Shown here one piece after another: positions 1 through 9,270 of a stretch of 64,000 nucleotides of DNA. This stretch comes from JANRLJ01 sp033762735 (GTDB lineage Bacteria; Chloroflexota; Anaerolineae; Aggregatilineales; Phototrophicaceae). How positions within the stretch are numbered: position 1 is the first letter of the stretch; each line of letters opens with the position of its first letter. A program made the position numbers and the translations under genes. The notes beneath the pieces are model-generated. The model searched no databases, was not told the origin of the DNA, and was given only the letters and a program-made list of their open reading frames with translations. The DNA lies in contig JANRLJ010000040.1 in NCBI GenBank assembly GCA_033762735.1, positions 159,415-223,414 of the forward strand. The letters run 5' to 3'.

Positions 1-85
1 TGTTATCCACGACCAGGATAAAAATCACATAGATGAAGAATGCCAGGCCAAGCCCAAGTAGAATCTGGTTGCGATATTTACGCAT
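1..85 (-). CDS. N-terminus of a membrane protein, partial
   Basis: The minus strand opens with ATG at 85, preceded by a good Shine-Dalgarno (AAGGAGAA, about 4 bases upstream), and stays open to the window edge for 28 codons. The visible residues are a short basic start (MRKYRNQ) followed by a hydrophobic helix ending in VVDN, so it is a signal anchor or first membrane helix. Flippase-like (LPG synthase-type) membrane proteins often begin this way, but too little is visible to name it. It diverges from the C39-peptidase gene across about 190 bases. Confidence 0.6.
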   Translation of the reverse strand, partial: MRKYRNQILLGLGLAFFIYVIFILVVDN

Positions 86-212
86 AATTTCTCCTTCAAC
101 ACCGCACATTCTAGCAGTCGCCACCCGGCGTTAACAGACCAAGCGTCAGCCAGGCGTCGGGTAGAAAGGTACATCTTTTGCTATAAATTAGATAAGGTGA
201 CCGTATTTGATC

Positions 213-242
213 TTTAAACATCCCGGCACTCTGGGTTATACT
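213..242 (+). promoter_or_regulatory. Putative sigma-70-type promoter for the C39-peptidase gene
   Basis: A -35-like TTTAAA (213-218) and a -10 TATACT (237-242) are 18 bases apart, about 34 bases before the ATG at 276. The -10 is good and the -35 is only moderate. Confidence 0.45.
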
Positions 243-275
243 AGCTCCCACCTGTACCGTTAGGAACGTAGAAAC

Positions 276-1817
276 ATGGTCAATCTAGACGATACACAGC
301 CGAACCGCCCGGTCGGCATAAGAACCTACAGCAGCGAAATTCCTGCGCCGCCGCGCTTTCTCCTCTGGGGCGTGATCGGCCTTTTTGTGCTTGGCATTCT
401 CGGCGCGTTTGTCGGTATCTATCTGTTTCGTGAAGCACTGCCGCCGCGCTATCAGGCTCGTGTGATGCAAAGCTTCCCCTTCATGGAAGCCTTTATGCCC
501 GGTGGTGGGACGATCCCGACCGCCGCCGCCGTTGACCCCGAAGCCCAGTCAGCGCTGCTCCAGCTTTCGCTCAGCCTGCCCGATACAACCTCGGAAGCAA
601 CGTCCCCGGCGATGGTGCCAGCAGAAACAACCGCAGAAGCGGAAGCAACAGCGGACGGCGTGGCTGCTGCCGCGACGATTATCCCGGCCACCGTCACCCC
701 ACAGCTAACCAATACCGCCCTTCCTACCCCAATCCCGGAGCCAACCGTAACCACAACCACCGCCCCACTGCCAACACCTGAAGCAACTGCTCAGGTGGCA
801 GTGCCAGACACAAGCGTCGTCGTGGATACCAGCAGCACAACCGCCGAGGTTGACCCGGCCTTGACCCGTGCCGCCACGCATACACTGGGCGGCTTCCGCT
901 GGGAGAGGCAGAAGTGGAACAACTGCGGCCCGACCAACATCACGATGGCGCTCAGCTATTATTCGTGGCCGGAAGATCAGGACTATGCTGCCCAATTCCT
1001 GCGCCCGAACGTCGAAGATAAAAACGTGACGCCACAGGAAATGGCGGATTTTGTCAATGAGCAGACGCTCGTCCGGGCGATGACCTCGTTCGGCGGCGAT
1101 CTCGAACTGCTGCGTCAACTGCTCTACAACGGCTTCCCCGTCATCATCGAAGTCGGCGGAACACTGTTCCAGGCCTATGACTGGATCGGCCACTACCGCA
1201 CCCTCGTGGGCTATAACGACTCCGCCGGAGTGTTTTACATTTATGACAGCTTCTTGGGCAGCGGCGCGAATGGCGAGGGTGTGACTGAACGTTATGACGT
1301 GCTTGACCAGCACTGGCAGGCGTTCAATCGCACGTTTATCGTGGTCTACGAACCCGCCCGCGAACAACTGCTGATGGACATCCTGGGCGATCAGGCACAC
1401 CCTGGCCGCGCTGCTGTGGCCGCCTTTGAAGCTGCGCAGCGCGAAGCCACCGCTGACCCGACCAATCCATTCGTGTGGTTCAATATGGGGTCGTCGCTGG
1501 TGGAACTGGCACGCTATGAAGAAGCCGCCAACGCCTTTGACCGCGCCGCCAGCAACGGGCTGCCCTGGCGGATGCTGTGGTATCAGTTCGGGCCGTTTGA
1601 AGCCTACTACAATGCGGGACGCTACGACGATGTGCTGAGCCTGGTGGAAAACAACCTGACCAACAACGGCGAGTACGTCGAGGAAACCTATTACTGGCAG
1701 GGGCGCGTCTTCCAGGCACAGGGGCGCACCCAGGACGCGATTAACGCCTTCCGCACCGCTCTTTCGATGAACAGCAATTTCACCGAGGCGCGGCAGGCAC
1801 TCGACTCGCTGAGTTAG
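276..1817 (+). CDS. Membrane-anchored C39-like cysteine peptidase with C-terminal TPRs
   Basis: A 513-residue protein. Residues about 27-51 form one membrane helix, followed by a Thr/Pro/Ala-rich stalk (about 100-195) and a papain-like C39 domain (about 200-360). The likely catalytic residues are Cys217 (NNCGPT), His306 (IGHYRTL) and Asp324 (YIYDSF). From about 380 to the end, repeated A/Y/F-spaced helices look like tetratricopeptide repeats. The short cytoplasmic N-terminus suggests the catalytic part lies outside the membrane. C39_2 domains without an attached ABC exporter are usually uncharacterised peptidases, so substrate is unknown. AGGA lies about 10 bases before the ATG. It is followed by repeats and murJ in the same direction. 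Confidence 0.8.
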   Translation: MVNLDDTQPNRPVGIRTYSSEIPAPPRFLLWGVIGLFVLGILGAFVGIYLFREALPPRYQARVMQSFPFMEAFMPGGGTIPTAAAVDPEAQSALLQLSLSLPDTTSEATSPAMVPAETTAEAEATADGVAAAATIIPATVTPQLTNTALPTPIPEPTVTTTTAPLPTPEATAQVAVPDTSVVVDTSSTTAEVDPALTRAATHTLGGFRWERQKWNNCGPTNITMALSYYSWPEDQDYAAQFLRPNVEDKNVTPQEMADFVNEQTLVRAMTSFGGDLELLRQLLYNGFPVIIEVGGTLFQAYDWIGHYRTLVGYNDSAGVFYIYDSFLGSGANGEGVTERYDVLDQHWQAFNRTFIVVYEPAREQLLMDILGDQAHPGRAAVAAFEAAQREATADPTNPFVWFNMGSSLVELARYEEAANAFDRAASNGLPWRMLWYQFGPFEAYYNAGRYDDVLSLVENNLTNNGEYVEETYYWQGRVFQAQGRTQDAINAFRTALSMNSNFTEARQALDSLS

Positions 1818-1845
1818 CAAATCAGGAAGGCCGTTCTTCTGGTAA

Positions 1846-1956
1846 GGGCGGGTTCCAAACCCGCCCCTACAAATGGCCTGCATTCTAAGAGTTGATTTTG
1901 AACTTGTACCGTGATGGGTGGTTCCAAACCCGCCCCTACAAACGGCCTGCATTCTA
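1846..1956. repeat. Two near-identical intergenic direct repeats
   Basis: About 41 bases are repeated at 1846-1887 and 1916-1956. Both copies contain TTCCAAACCCGCCCCTAC followed by GGCCTGCATTCTA, with only a few differences. The core CCGCCCCTAC matches one arm of the dispersed GTAGGGGCG palindromes found elsewhere in the window. The copies fill most of the 230-base gap between the C39-peptidase gene and murJ. Confidence 0.85.
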
Positions 1957-2049
1957 GAATGTGTTGCCTGAATTGCAGAGGCGTAACTCTCCACAAGGGA
2001 TACAACGGCGCTCCCGCGAACCTTCTTCTCCAAATAACAGGACTTCACC

Positions 2050-3750
2050 ATGACGAGCGAAACCCAACCTATTCCGGCTGCTGCTTCCGGCGACCGCAGC
2101 GGCGACCGCCGTTTACAGCAGATCATTCGCTCGACCATCACCGTTGTACTGGCCTTCGCCTTTACCCGTGTGGTGAGCCTGGCGCAGGTCTTCATCATCG
2201 CACGTGAGTTCGGAGTCGGGCCAGATGCCGATGCCTTCACCGCCGCCAACCTCATCCCCGAACTGATCTTTAACCTGATTTCCGGCGGGGCGCTCGCAAA
2301 TGCCTTTATTCCCGTGTTCAGCGGTTATCTCGCACGGGAAGACCGCCCCGGCGCGTGGAAGATCGCCAGCCACATCATCAACACGGTTTTCATAGCGACG
2401 CTTGTGGTCAGTCTGATCATTGCCCTGATCGCGCCCTGGGTTGTGCGGACATTTGTGGCATCCGGCTTTACGCCCGATCAGGTCACGCTCACAGCCAATC
2501 TGATGCGGGTGCTGCTGGTCGGCACGGTGATCTTCTCTGTCAGCGGGATTCTGATGGGCATCCTGCAAAGCCATCAACGCTTTCTGCTGCCCGCGCTGGC
2601 GCCGATCATGTACGATATTGGCATTCTGGCCGGGGTGCTGTTCCTGCTGCCAACACTGGGCGTTTATGGGGTGGCGCTGGGCGCGGTCGCCGGGGCAGCG
2701 CTGCACCTGGGGATTCAACTACCCGGCCTGTTCCAGATACGTGCCCGTTGGATGCCACAGTTCGGGTGGAACGACCGTGACCTGTGGCGTGTGATACGTC
2801 TGATGCTGCCCAATGTCGCGGCGCTGGCACTGTTCAACATCAATTTTCTGGTCATGACCAATATCGCCTCTCGTCTTGGAACCGGCGCGGTCAGCAGTTT
2901 CGGGTGGGGCTGGCGGCTGATGCAAATTCCACAAACGCTGATCGGCACGGCGATGGCGACCGTCATCTTCCCCACGCTTTCCGCCCTGAGCGCCCTCAAC
3001 GATGCGAAAGGCAAACGGGAGTCGATGTCCGGCGCACTGCGCTTTATCCTGATCGGGACCATCCCCTCAGCCGTCGGCCTGATTTTCGTCGGTCGTCCCC
3101 TTATCAGCCTCCTGGAACGGGGCGCGTTCGATGCGTCTGCCTCGGCGCTGGTCTACAGTGCGCTCCAGTTTTTCGCGCTGGGCATCATTGTACATTCCGC
3201 GCTGGAAATCGTCGCTTCCAGCTTTTACGCCGATAAGGACACGCTCACGCCGCTGATGGTGCGGGTGGGCGGAACGGTGATTAACGTTTCACTTGCTTAT
3301 GTGCTCAGCGGGGTGGCTGCTGCCGATTTCGCCTATACCAACGGCCTGCTGCCTCGCCTCGGATTTCGCCCGCTGCTGGCAGAGGTGCAGCCCTTGAGCG
3401 TCGGGATGCTGGCCTTTGCCAATTCGCTCGCCATCGCCTTTGAGGTCGCCGTGCTGCTGGTCATCCTGCGCCGCCGCTGGCACAGCATCAACGAAAATGC
3501 ACTGGCGCGCACTCTGTGGAAAACGCTGCTTGCCAGCCTCATCATGGCGCTGGCAATTACGCTGATTAGCTTCCTGTGGGACATGCTCGGCTTGAACAAC
3601 GGTCGCCTGATCTACACACTGGCGCTGATCGGGCTGGAAGTCGGCATCGCGGCGCTGGTCTTTTTCGGCGCTGCCTGGGCGCTTAAAATGGAAGAATTGA
3701 ATTTGATTCCCTATATCCTCCGCGCTCGCAGAAAGGCAGCCCCGGCATGA
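2050..3750 (+). CDS. murJ: MurJ/MviN-family lipid II flippase
   Basis: A 566-residue polytopic membrane protein with the MOP-superfamily pattern of MurJ: after a short polar start, about 14 hydrophobic helices. The N-terminal signature includes the segments FTRVVSLAQVFIIAREFG and ADAFTAANLIPELIFNLISG. The family moves lipid-linked peptidoglycan precursor across the cytoplasmic membrane. It is slightly longer than the usual 500-530 residues because of loops near residues 420-450. Its last 4 bases overlap the next gene (ATGA), so the two are probably co-translated. Some relatives export other lipid-linked polymers, so the substrate is inferred. Confidence 0.9.
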   Translation: MTSETQPIPAAASGDRSGDRRLQQIIRSTITVVLAFAFTRVVSLAQVFIIAREFGVGPDADAFTAANLIPELIFNLISGGALANAFIPVFSGYLAREDRPGAWKIASHIINTVFIATLVVSLIIALIAPWVVRTFVASGFTPDQVTLTANLMRVLLVGTVIFSVSGILMGILQSHQRFLLPALAPIMYDIGILAGVLFLLPTLGVYGVALGAVAGAALHLGIQLPGLFQIRARWMPQFGWNDRDLWRVIRLMLPNVAALALFNINFLVMTNIASRLGTGAVSSFGWGWRLMQIPQTLIGTAMATVIFPTLSALSALNDAKGKRESMSGALRFILIGTIPSAVGLIFVGRPLISLLERGAFDASASALVYSALQFFALGIIVHSALEIVASSFYADKDTLTPLMVRVGGTVINVSLAYVLSGVAAADFAYTNGLLPRLGFRPLLAEVQPLSVGMLAFANSLAIAFEVAVLLVILRRRWHSINENALARTLWKTLLASLIMALAITLISFLWDMLGLNNGRLIYTLALIGLEVGIAALVFFGAAWALKMEELNLIPYILRARRKAAPA

Positions 3751-4397
3751 GCATTGAAATTCGCGTCCTGACGCTCGGAATCGCCACCACCAACGGCTAT
3801 ATCATCGGCGATACTGATACGAATGAAGCGGTTGTAATCGACCCGGTAGACGAGGCCGCCCTCTTTCATCAGACCACGACTGACGCTGGCTGGACGATCA
3901 AACTCATCCTCGCCACACACGGCCACTTCGACCATGTGCTTGCCAGCAAGGAACTGAAAGAACTGACGGGTGCGCCGTTCTACATCCACAAAAACGATCA
4001 GCCCTGGCTGGATAACCTCCCGCAGCGTGGTGTCCACTTCACCGGTACACCTTTCCCCGATGCCGCTGTTCCAGATCGCTATCTGACCGACGAGACAGAG
4101 ACACTTGAAGTCGGCGCGATTAAGCTGGAAACCCTGTTCACGCCAGGCCACGCACCGGGTCATATTGCCTTTTTCATGCGCGACCACAACATCCTGTTCG
4201 CCGGGGATGCACTGTTCGCGGGCAGCATCGGACGGACGGATTTACCGGGCGGAGATTATGAAACGCTGATACGGTCGATCACCGAAAAGCTGCTGCCGCT
4301 GGGGGATGAAGTGGTGGTACTTTCCGGGCATGGGCCGCAAACGACGATAGGCCGCGAACGGCAGACCAATCCTTTCCTGCTCAGCAATCTGCGCTGA
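3747..4397 (+). CDS. Metallo-beta-lactamase-fold hydrolase (glyoxalase II-like)
   Basis: A 216-residue single-domain protein with all metal-ligand motifs of the family: THGHFDH (His58, His60, Asp62, His63), His135 in FTPGHAPGH, Asp154 in FAGDALF and His195 in SGHGP. This two-metal site and the size resemble small glyoxalase II-like hydrolases that cleave thioesters. The C-terminal recognition domain of true glyoxalase II is absent, so the substrate is not assigned. No signal peptide, so cytoplasmic. The start overlaps the murJ stop by 4 bases. Confidence 0.85.
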   Translation: MSIEIRVLTLGIATTNGYIIGDTDTNEAVVIDPVDEAALFHQTTTDAGWTIKLILATHGHFDHVLASKELKELTGAPFYIHKNDQPWLDNLPQRGVHFTGTPFPDAAVPDRYLTDETETLEVGAIKLETLFTPGHAPGHIAFFMRDHNILFAGDALFAGSIGRTDLPGGDYETLIRSITEKLLPLGDEVVVLSGHGPQTTIGRERQTNPFLLSNLR

Positions 4398-4413
4398 GTC
4401 TTTCGACGCAGAC

Positions 4414-5325
4414 ATGCACCTTCTGATGCTTTTTCTGGACGGAATCGGCCTCGGCGCTGATGATCCGTCTGTCAATCCGTTTGCCGCCGCAGACATGCCG
4501 ACTTTAAATGCGCTGGCGAACGGTCAGCGCTGGCTGCGTTCGACAGGCAGGCAGCACAGTGACCGCGCCATTTTCCTGCCGACTGATCCGCGTTTAGGCA
4601 TTCCCGGCAGGCCACAGAGCGCCACCGGTCAGGCCGCGATCCTGACCGGGCGCAACATCCCCGCGCTGATTGGCGAACACTACGGCCCAAAGCCGAATGC
4701 GCCTGTGCGGGAATTACTCAGTGAAGATAACTTTTTCAAGCAGGTGGTACAGGCCGGTAAATCGGCAGCGCTGCTGGAAGCCTATCCGCCACCCTGGCAT
4801 CGCGGCATCGAGTCCGGCAAAAGCCTGCCTTCCAGCTATCAACTGGCAGCACAGGTGGCCGGTGTGCGCTTTTTGGACAGGGACGATCTGGAAGCAGGAC
4901 GTGCCATCAGCGGTGACTGGACAGGCGAAGGCTGGCGCACACAGCTTGGGTATGTGGAAATGCCTGTGCTAACCCCACAGGAAGCCGGGCGGCAGCTCGT
5001 CACCCTGTCGCGCACCTGTGATTTCGCGTTCATGTCACACTGGCTGACCGATGTGGTCGGGCATCGTGGGCCGCTGGAAGCGGGCGTGGCTCTGCTGGAG
5101 ACGTTCGACAGTGTGATGCAGGGTGTGCTGGAAACGTGGGATGATGACGAAGGGCTGGTCATCATCACCAGCGATCACGGCAATCTGGAAGATATAAGCA
5201 GCCGCAAGCACACCGAAAACGATGTTCCCACCGTTATCATCGGGTCGCAAAAGGACACCTTTGCGGAAGGCTTGGCCGCGCTAACGGATTTTGTCCCGCG
5301 AATGGCGCGTCTGCTGGGGATTTAG
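4414..5325 (+). CDS. Alkaline-phosphatase-superfamily metalloenzyme
   Basis: A 303-residue protein of the superfamily that includes cofactor-independent phosphoglycerate mutase and phosphopentomutase. Visible motifs are the first metal ligand in MLFLDGIGLG (Asp9), a likely nucleophile in SATGQAAILTG (Thr71), and the C-terminal metal cluster TSDHGNLED followed by SRKHTENDVP. It lacks the large insert domain of 500-residue phosphoglycerate mutases, so it is probably a phosphohydrolase or mutase of unknown substrate. It starts 16 bases after the MBL-fold gene and its end overlaps the convergent permease gene by 4 bases. Confidence 0.8.
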   Translation: MHLLMLFLDGIGLGADDPSVNPFAAADMPTLNALANGQRWLRSTGRQHSDRAIFLPTDPRLGIPGRPQSATGQAAILTGRNIPALIGEHYGPKPNAPVRELLSEDNFFKQVVQAGKSAALLEAYPPPWHRGIESGKSLPSSYQLAAQVAGVRFLDRDDLEAGRAISGDWTGEGWRTQLGYVEMPVLTPQEAGRQLVTLSRTCDFAFMSHWLTDVVGHRGPLEAGVALLETFDSVMQGVLETWDDDEGLVIITSDHGNLEDISSRKHTENDVPTVIIGSQKDTFAEGLAALTDFVPRMARLLGI

Positions 5326-6209
5326 CGCTTCGGCAGCAACCGCAGCCCCAACCGCGAGGCGATGAACACCAGACTGAACATGGCGGTCGAGGTCAGCACA
5401 ATCGTCGGCCCGGTCGCCAGATTCAGCCAGAATGAGAAGTAGATTCCCACCACCCCACTCGCCATCCCAATCACCGCGGCCAGTACCATCATCCAGTGAA
5501 AGCGGCTGGTCAGAATGCGGGCGGTGGCTGCGGGTGTGATGAGCATCGCCAGCGTCATCGTCACGCCGATAATTTGCAGGCTGGCGACAATCGTTACGGC
5601 AATCAGAATCAGCAGCAGCATCCGCAGCGTTTCGGTCGGGAGTTTGAGCGTTTGCCCCAGGCCAGGGTCGAAGCTGACGACCAGCAAATCCTTATAAAAC
5701 ACGAGAATCACGCCGACGACGAACACGCCACACGCCAGCATAATGGCGATGTCGCTGTCGCGGATGCCGAGAATGTCCCCGAACAGAATATGCGTCAGAT
5801 CACGGTTGTAACCGTCGGGATTGCTGCTGATGATGGCAATGCCGAGCGCGAACATCGTGACGAAAACCACGCCAATCGCCGTATCTTCTTTCAGGCGGTC
5901 GTCGCGCGTCAGCCATCCAATGACGACCGCCGAGATCACCCCTGCGATTAACCCGCCAAGAAACAGCCGGGTATTTTCCTCTAATCCGACCAGCAGCGGG
6001 ATTCCGGCCACGCTGCCTGTGAAGACATAGGCCGCCGCCACACCCGGCAGAATCGAATGTGCCAGCGCGTCGCCGAAAAACGACATGCCGCGCACGACCA
6101 CAAAGCAGCCGACAATGCCGCTGACCGCACTGACCAGCACCGCCGCCAGCAGCGCATTCTGGAGAAATTCGCGCTGCTGCACGACCGACAGAAATTCACT
6201 GATGTTCAT
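5322..6209 (-). CDS. Metal ABC transporter permease (ABC-3 family)
   Basis: A 295-residue membrane protein with about 8-9 helices. The N-terminal GCFVVVRGMSFFGDALAHS segment is typical of ZnuB/MntB/TroC-type permeases for zinc, manganese or iron, where the SFFGDALAHS part contacts the ATPase. It lies 23 bases downstream of the ATPase gene on the minus strand, so the two form one operon. The metal cannot be told from sequence. No substrate-binding protein gene is adjacent. Confidence 0.9.
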   Translation of the reverse strand: MNISEFLSVVQQREFLQNALLAAVLVSAVSGIVGCFVVVRGMSFFGDALAHSILPGVAAAYVFTGSVAGIPLLVGLEENTRLFLGGLIAGVISAVVIGWLTRDDRLKEDTAIGVVFVTMFALGIAIISSNPDGYNRDLTHILFGDILGIRDSDIAIMLACGVFVVGVILVFYKDLLVVSFDPGLGQTLKLPTETLRMLLLILIAVTIVASLQIIGVTMTLAMLITPAATARILTSRFHWMMVLAAVIGMASGVVGIYFSFWLNLATGPTIVLTSTAMFSLVFIASRLGLRLLPKR

Positions 6210-6232
6210 TATTGTTGGCTCAATCAGCTTTT

Positions 6233-7054
6233 TCAGGGACAGCCGTGTTCATCGGCGATCACGACGGTCTGTGTCCCCTGCTGGAAGACGCCAATCCGTC
6301 CACCGTAGGCTTCCTGCAACAGATCAGGCTGGAACACGGCTTCCGGCATCCCATAAGCAACCACATGACGGCGCAGCAGCAGCAGGCGGTCGAATCGGGT
6401 GGCGGCCATGTTAAGGTCGTGGGTAGCAAGCAGCATCGTGATTCCCGCTGCTTGCAGCAGATCGAGCGTTTCCATGATTTCGTGTTCTGCCGCGGCGTCT
6501 ACCCCGCTGAATGGTTCATCCAAGAGCAGTACGTTGGTCTCCTGTGCCAGCGCCCGCGCGATGAAAACGCGCCGCTTCTGTCCGCCGCTCAACTGCCCGA
6601 TCTGACGATTGCGGAATGGCATCAGGCCGACTTTCGAGAGCGCTTCCTGCACCCCCTGATGATCGTCCCGCGACGGCCCCAGAATGCGGCGGATTTTGCG
6701 CGTCCGCCCCATCATCACGGCATCGTAAACGGTTGCCGGGAATGACCAATCCACCGCCTCGTGCTGTGGCACATAGCCCACGAGGTTATGGCTGGTGCGG
6801 CAGTCCTGCCCATGAATCGAAATGCTGCCGCTGTTGAACGGAAGCAAGCCCACAATCGCCTTAAACAGTGTACTTTTGCCTGCCCCGTTAGGGCCAATGA
6901 CCGCCACACGCTCCCCGACCAGGACATTGAACGAAACCTGTTCGACCGCCGGGCGCATCCCGGCATAGCCCGCTGAAAGATTTTGCACAGACAGGGCGAT
7001 CTCACCCGGCAGCGCATCAGCTTCCGGCAGTGTTATAGGCGCGACCTGTAGCAT
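6233..7054 (-). CDS. Metal ABC transporter ATP-binding protein
   Basis: A 273-residue ABC ATPase with Walker A GPNGAGKST (about 54-62), Q-loop YVPQHEAVDW, signature LSGGQKRR, Walker B VLLLDEPFSGVD and H-loop ATHDLN. The YVPQ...VDWSFP context is characteristic of the zinc/manganese uptake group. It is first in a two-gene operon with the permease and diverges from the secreted protease gene. Upstream bases include an exact TTGACA, but I see no convincing Zur, MntR or Fur palindrome. Confidence 0.9.
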   Translation of the reverse strand: MLQVAPITLPEADALPGEIALSVQNLSAGYAGMRPAVEQVSFNVLVGERVAVIGPNGAGKSTLFKAIVGLLPFNSGSISIHGQDCRTSHNLVGYVPQHEAVDWSFPATVYDAVMMGRTRKIRRILGPSRDDHQGVQEALSKVGLMPFRNRQIGQLSGGQKRRVFIARALAQETNVLLLDEPFSGVDAAAEHEIMETLDLLQAAGITMLLATHDLNMAATRFDRLLLLRRHVVAYGMPEAVFQPDLLQEAYGGRIGVFQQGTQTVVIADEHGCP

Positions 7055-7088
7055 TTTCTCGCTTTTCTTTGATACATGATCTCATTTA

Positions 7089-7117
7089 AATCTGGCATGA
7101 TGGACGCACCTTGTCAA
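7089..7117 (-). promoter_or_regulatory. Putative promoter of the metal transporter operon
   Basis: On the minus strand a consensus -35 TTGACA (7112-7117) is followed after 17 bases by a weak -10 CAGATT (7089-7094). It sits about 35 bases before the ATPase start codon. Confidence 0.45.
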
Positions 7118-7153
7118 GTGTTGCTTTTCTTTAACGACCACTCCGCCATCCGA

Positions 7154-7183
7154 ATGACGTGCGAAGTGCAGAATGCTTATACA
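7154..7183 (+). promoter_or_regulatory. Weak candidate promoter of the secreted protease gene
   Basis: ATGACG (7154-7159) and TATACA (7178-7183) are 18 bases apart, about 58 bases before the start codon. Both hexamers match the consensus only partly. Confidence 0.3.
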
Positions 7184-7241
7184 ATAGAGGGAGTTTTGTA
7201 CAGCAGCCTGACGCAGATGGTCATGAACTTAGGAAGGGATG

Positions 7242-9242
7242 ATGAAACGTATTGCTTGCCTCGCCATTACCCTGGTTTGCCTGTTGATGCTTTCTGGAAC
7301 CGCCGCCGCCCAGAATGGCGTTCTCGAAGACACCGAAATCGAGCAGATCGCGCAGAGTGTCGTGCTGATCGGCAACATCCAGAACGGTGATTTCGTCTCC
7401 GGCGGCAGCGGCACGATTGTCGACTCCACCGGCGTGATTTTCACCAATCGCCATGTGATCGAAGATGCCGATGATCTGGCGATTTTCATGCTGGAAGACA
7501 TCAACCAGCGTCCCGAACTGCGCTACTTTGCCACACCAATTGAAGTCAGCCGCGATCTCGATTTTGCCGTACTGCAGATCGACCGTGATGAAGATGGGGA
7601 TAACATCGATCCAGACGATCTGACCCTGCCTGCTATTACCAATTTCGGCACGGATGTCTCTCGCGGGGATGACATCTATGCCTTCGGTTATCCCGCCATC
7701 GGGGATGCCCTGCTGGTGGTCACACGCGGTTCGATCACCACGATTGAAAGCGGGCGCGTCAGTGGTGAACAGGTGCATATCCGTTACCAGACCGACGCCA
7801 TCATCGCGCCCGGCAACAGCGGCGGGCTGATGGTCAACGGCGACGGTCAGTTCATCGGCATCCCCACCCTCGTCACCTCCGACGAAACGACCGGAACGCA
7901 ACTCGGCGGTGTAATCCCCATCCAGGCCGTCCTTGCCAGCTTTGATCTCAGCGCCGTCAGCGGGCAGACGACCCAGCGCGACGAGCCGGAACAAACCACG
8001 CAGGGCGATCAGGCGTTGAGCATCGCCATCACGCGCATTGAGCATAACGTCAGCCTCGAAGGCCAGTCCGGGCTAGGGATGCAGATTTATACGGAAATCG
8101 AGGCGGTCGGGTATGAAGACCAGGATTTGCGGGCAGCGGTCTTCTTCTACTTTGAGGACGGCACACCCATTTCGGGCGAAAACGCGGTCGAGGATAACCA
8201 GACACCGGACGGCAGCCTGACTTTGCAGGACGTGCTCACGCCCGACAGCGACGAGTGGACGACGGAATACTGGTTCTGGGTGCCCTATGACAGCTTCCCC
8301 GGCGGTCTTTCCGGTGATGTGGATGCCTTTGTAAATGCTGAAATCGGGCTGGACGGCGAAAACTTCACCGCGTTCAGCAGCAATGAAGCCTTTGTACTCA
8401 ATTATGAGGGCGGCGAAACCACTCGCCAGGAAGAAAGCGATCCCCCGCGTCAACAGGCCGCCGCTGGCGGTGTGCAGGTGGAATGCAGTAACGCTGACCT
8501 GGGCTTTGACAACGGCGTTGAAATCGTCGTGCTGGATATGCCGGAAGACGCAACCTACACGGCCACGGTCGTCGGTATTGATGGCTTCGACCCCGTGCTG
8601 GCCTACCTTGACGAGGACGGCGATGCGGTTTGCTCCGACGACAGCGAAGACGCGGCTGAGTATGCCGCTGACCTGCCAACCGCTGAAAATGTGAATGAAG
8701 CGGAAGTCAGTTCGCAGCTCGAATTCTCGCAGGAAAGCGGTCGCAGCCGCGCCAACGTCTCCCTGATTGTGGGCGGCTACAACAACATGGAAGGCGAATT
8801 CATCGTCATTGTGGAAGGGGCAGATATTTCCCGCGACGACGACCCCGGCGATCCATTTGCCGTGCGCGTCACGCCAGGGATGGTCGAGGCGGGCGTCCCA
8901 CTGACAATCTATATGCTGGCGGAGAACAACGACCTTGACCCCTATCTGTATCTCTACGACAACGACGAAGACGTGGTAGAGGACAATCGCGGCGATGATA
9001 TTTACTGCGACGATGCCGGGAGCGAACGGTGCTGGGGACAGTCCGACGAACTCAACCGCAGTGCGGTCAGCGGCAGTGGTTCGGCCATCCGTCCCGGCAA
9101 CCTTGATGCGATGCTGACCATTCCGCTGCAAGATTTTGAGGTCGATGCTGACGACGAGTCCTATCTGTTCTTCATGATGACCAGCTACGAACAGCAGTCG
9201 TTCGACGATTACGTACTGGTGTTCCACCTGGGCACAAGCTAA
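7242..9242 (+). CDS. Secreted trypsin-like serine protease with C-terminal beta domains
   Basis: Residues 1-23 form a signal peptide ending TAAAQ. A trypsin/HtrA-like domain follows with the triad in order: His in TNRHVIED, Asp in DLDFAVLQI, and Ser in APGNSGG. There is no PDZ domain. The remaining 400 residues are acidic and beta-rich, with segments resembling pre-peptidase C-terminal domains (for example IVVLDMPEDATYTATV). It probably works outside the cytoplasmic membrane, possibly in protein quality control. I chose the second of two adjacent ATGs because AGGAAGGG (7231-7238) is too close to the first at 7239. Confidence 0.82.
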   Translation: MKRIACLAITLVCLLMLSGTAAAQNGVLEDTEIEQIAQSVVLIGNIQNGDFVSGGSGTIVDSTGVIFTNRHVIEDADDLAIFMLEDINQRPELRYFATPIEVSRDLDFAVLQIDRDEDGDNIDPDDLTLPAITNFGTDVSRGDDIYAFGYPAIGDALLVVTRGSITTIESGRVSGEQVHIRYQTDAIIAPGNSGGLMVNGDGQFIGIPTLVTSDETTGTQLGGVIPIQAVLASFDLSAVSGQTTQRDEPEQTTQGDQALSIAITRIEHNVSLEGQSGLGMQIYTEIEAVGYEDQDLRAAVFFYFEDGTPISGENAVEDNQTPDGSLTLQDVLTPDSDEWTTEYWFWVPYDSFPGGLSGDVDAFVNAEIGLDGENFTAFSSNEAFVLNYEGGETTRQEESDPPRQQAAAGGVQVECSNADLGFDNGVEIVVLDMPEDATYTATVVGIDGFDPVLAYLDEDGDAVCSDDSEDAAEYAADLPTAENVNEAEVSSQLEFSQESGRSRANVSLIVGGYNNMEGEFIVIVEGADISRDDDPGDPFAVRVTPGMVEAGVPLTIYMLAENNDLDPYLYLYDNDEDVVEDNRGDDIYCDDAGSERCWGQSDELNRSAVSGSGSAIRPGNLDAMLTIPLQDFEVDADDESYLFFMMTSYEQQSFDDYVLVFHLGTS

Positions 9243-9270
9243 AGCAGCCAAATTCAACCCGTGCGTTTGT

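Noticed and set aside
1846..1956. CRISPR repeats
   Set aside because: Only two copies, no further array, and no cas genes in the window.
705..2255. Long minus-strand open frame (516 codons) opposite the C39-peptidase gene
   Set aside because: Antisense to a clear gene, crosses the direct repeats, and has no recognisable domain; high-GC shadow frame.
7055..7111. Zur, MntR or Fur operator before the metal transporter
   Set aside because: Only the short ATTTAAAT palindrome is visible; it does not match a known operator.
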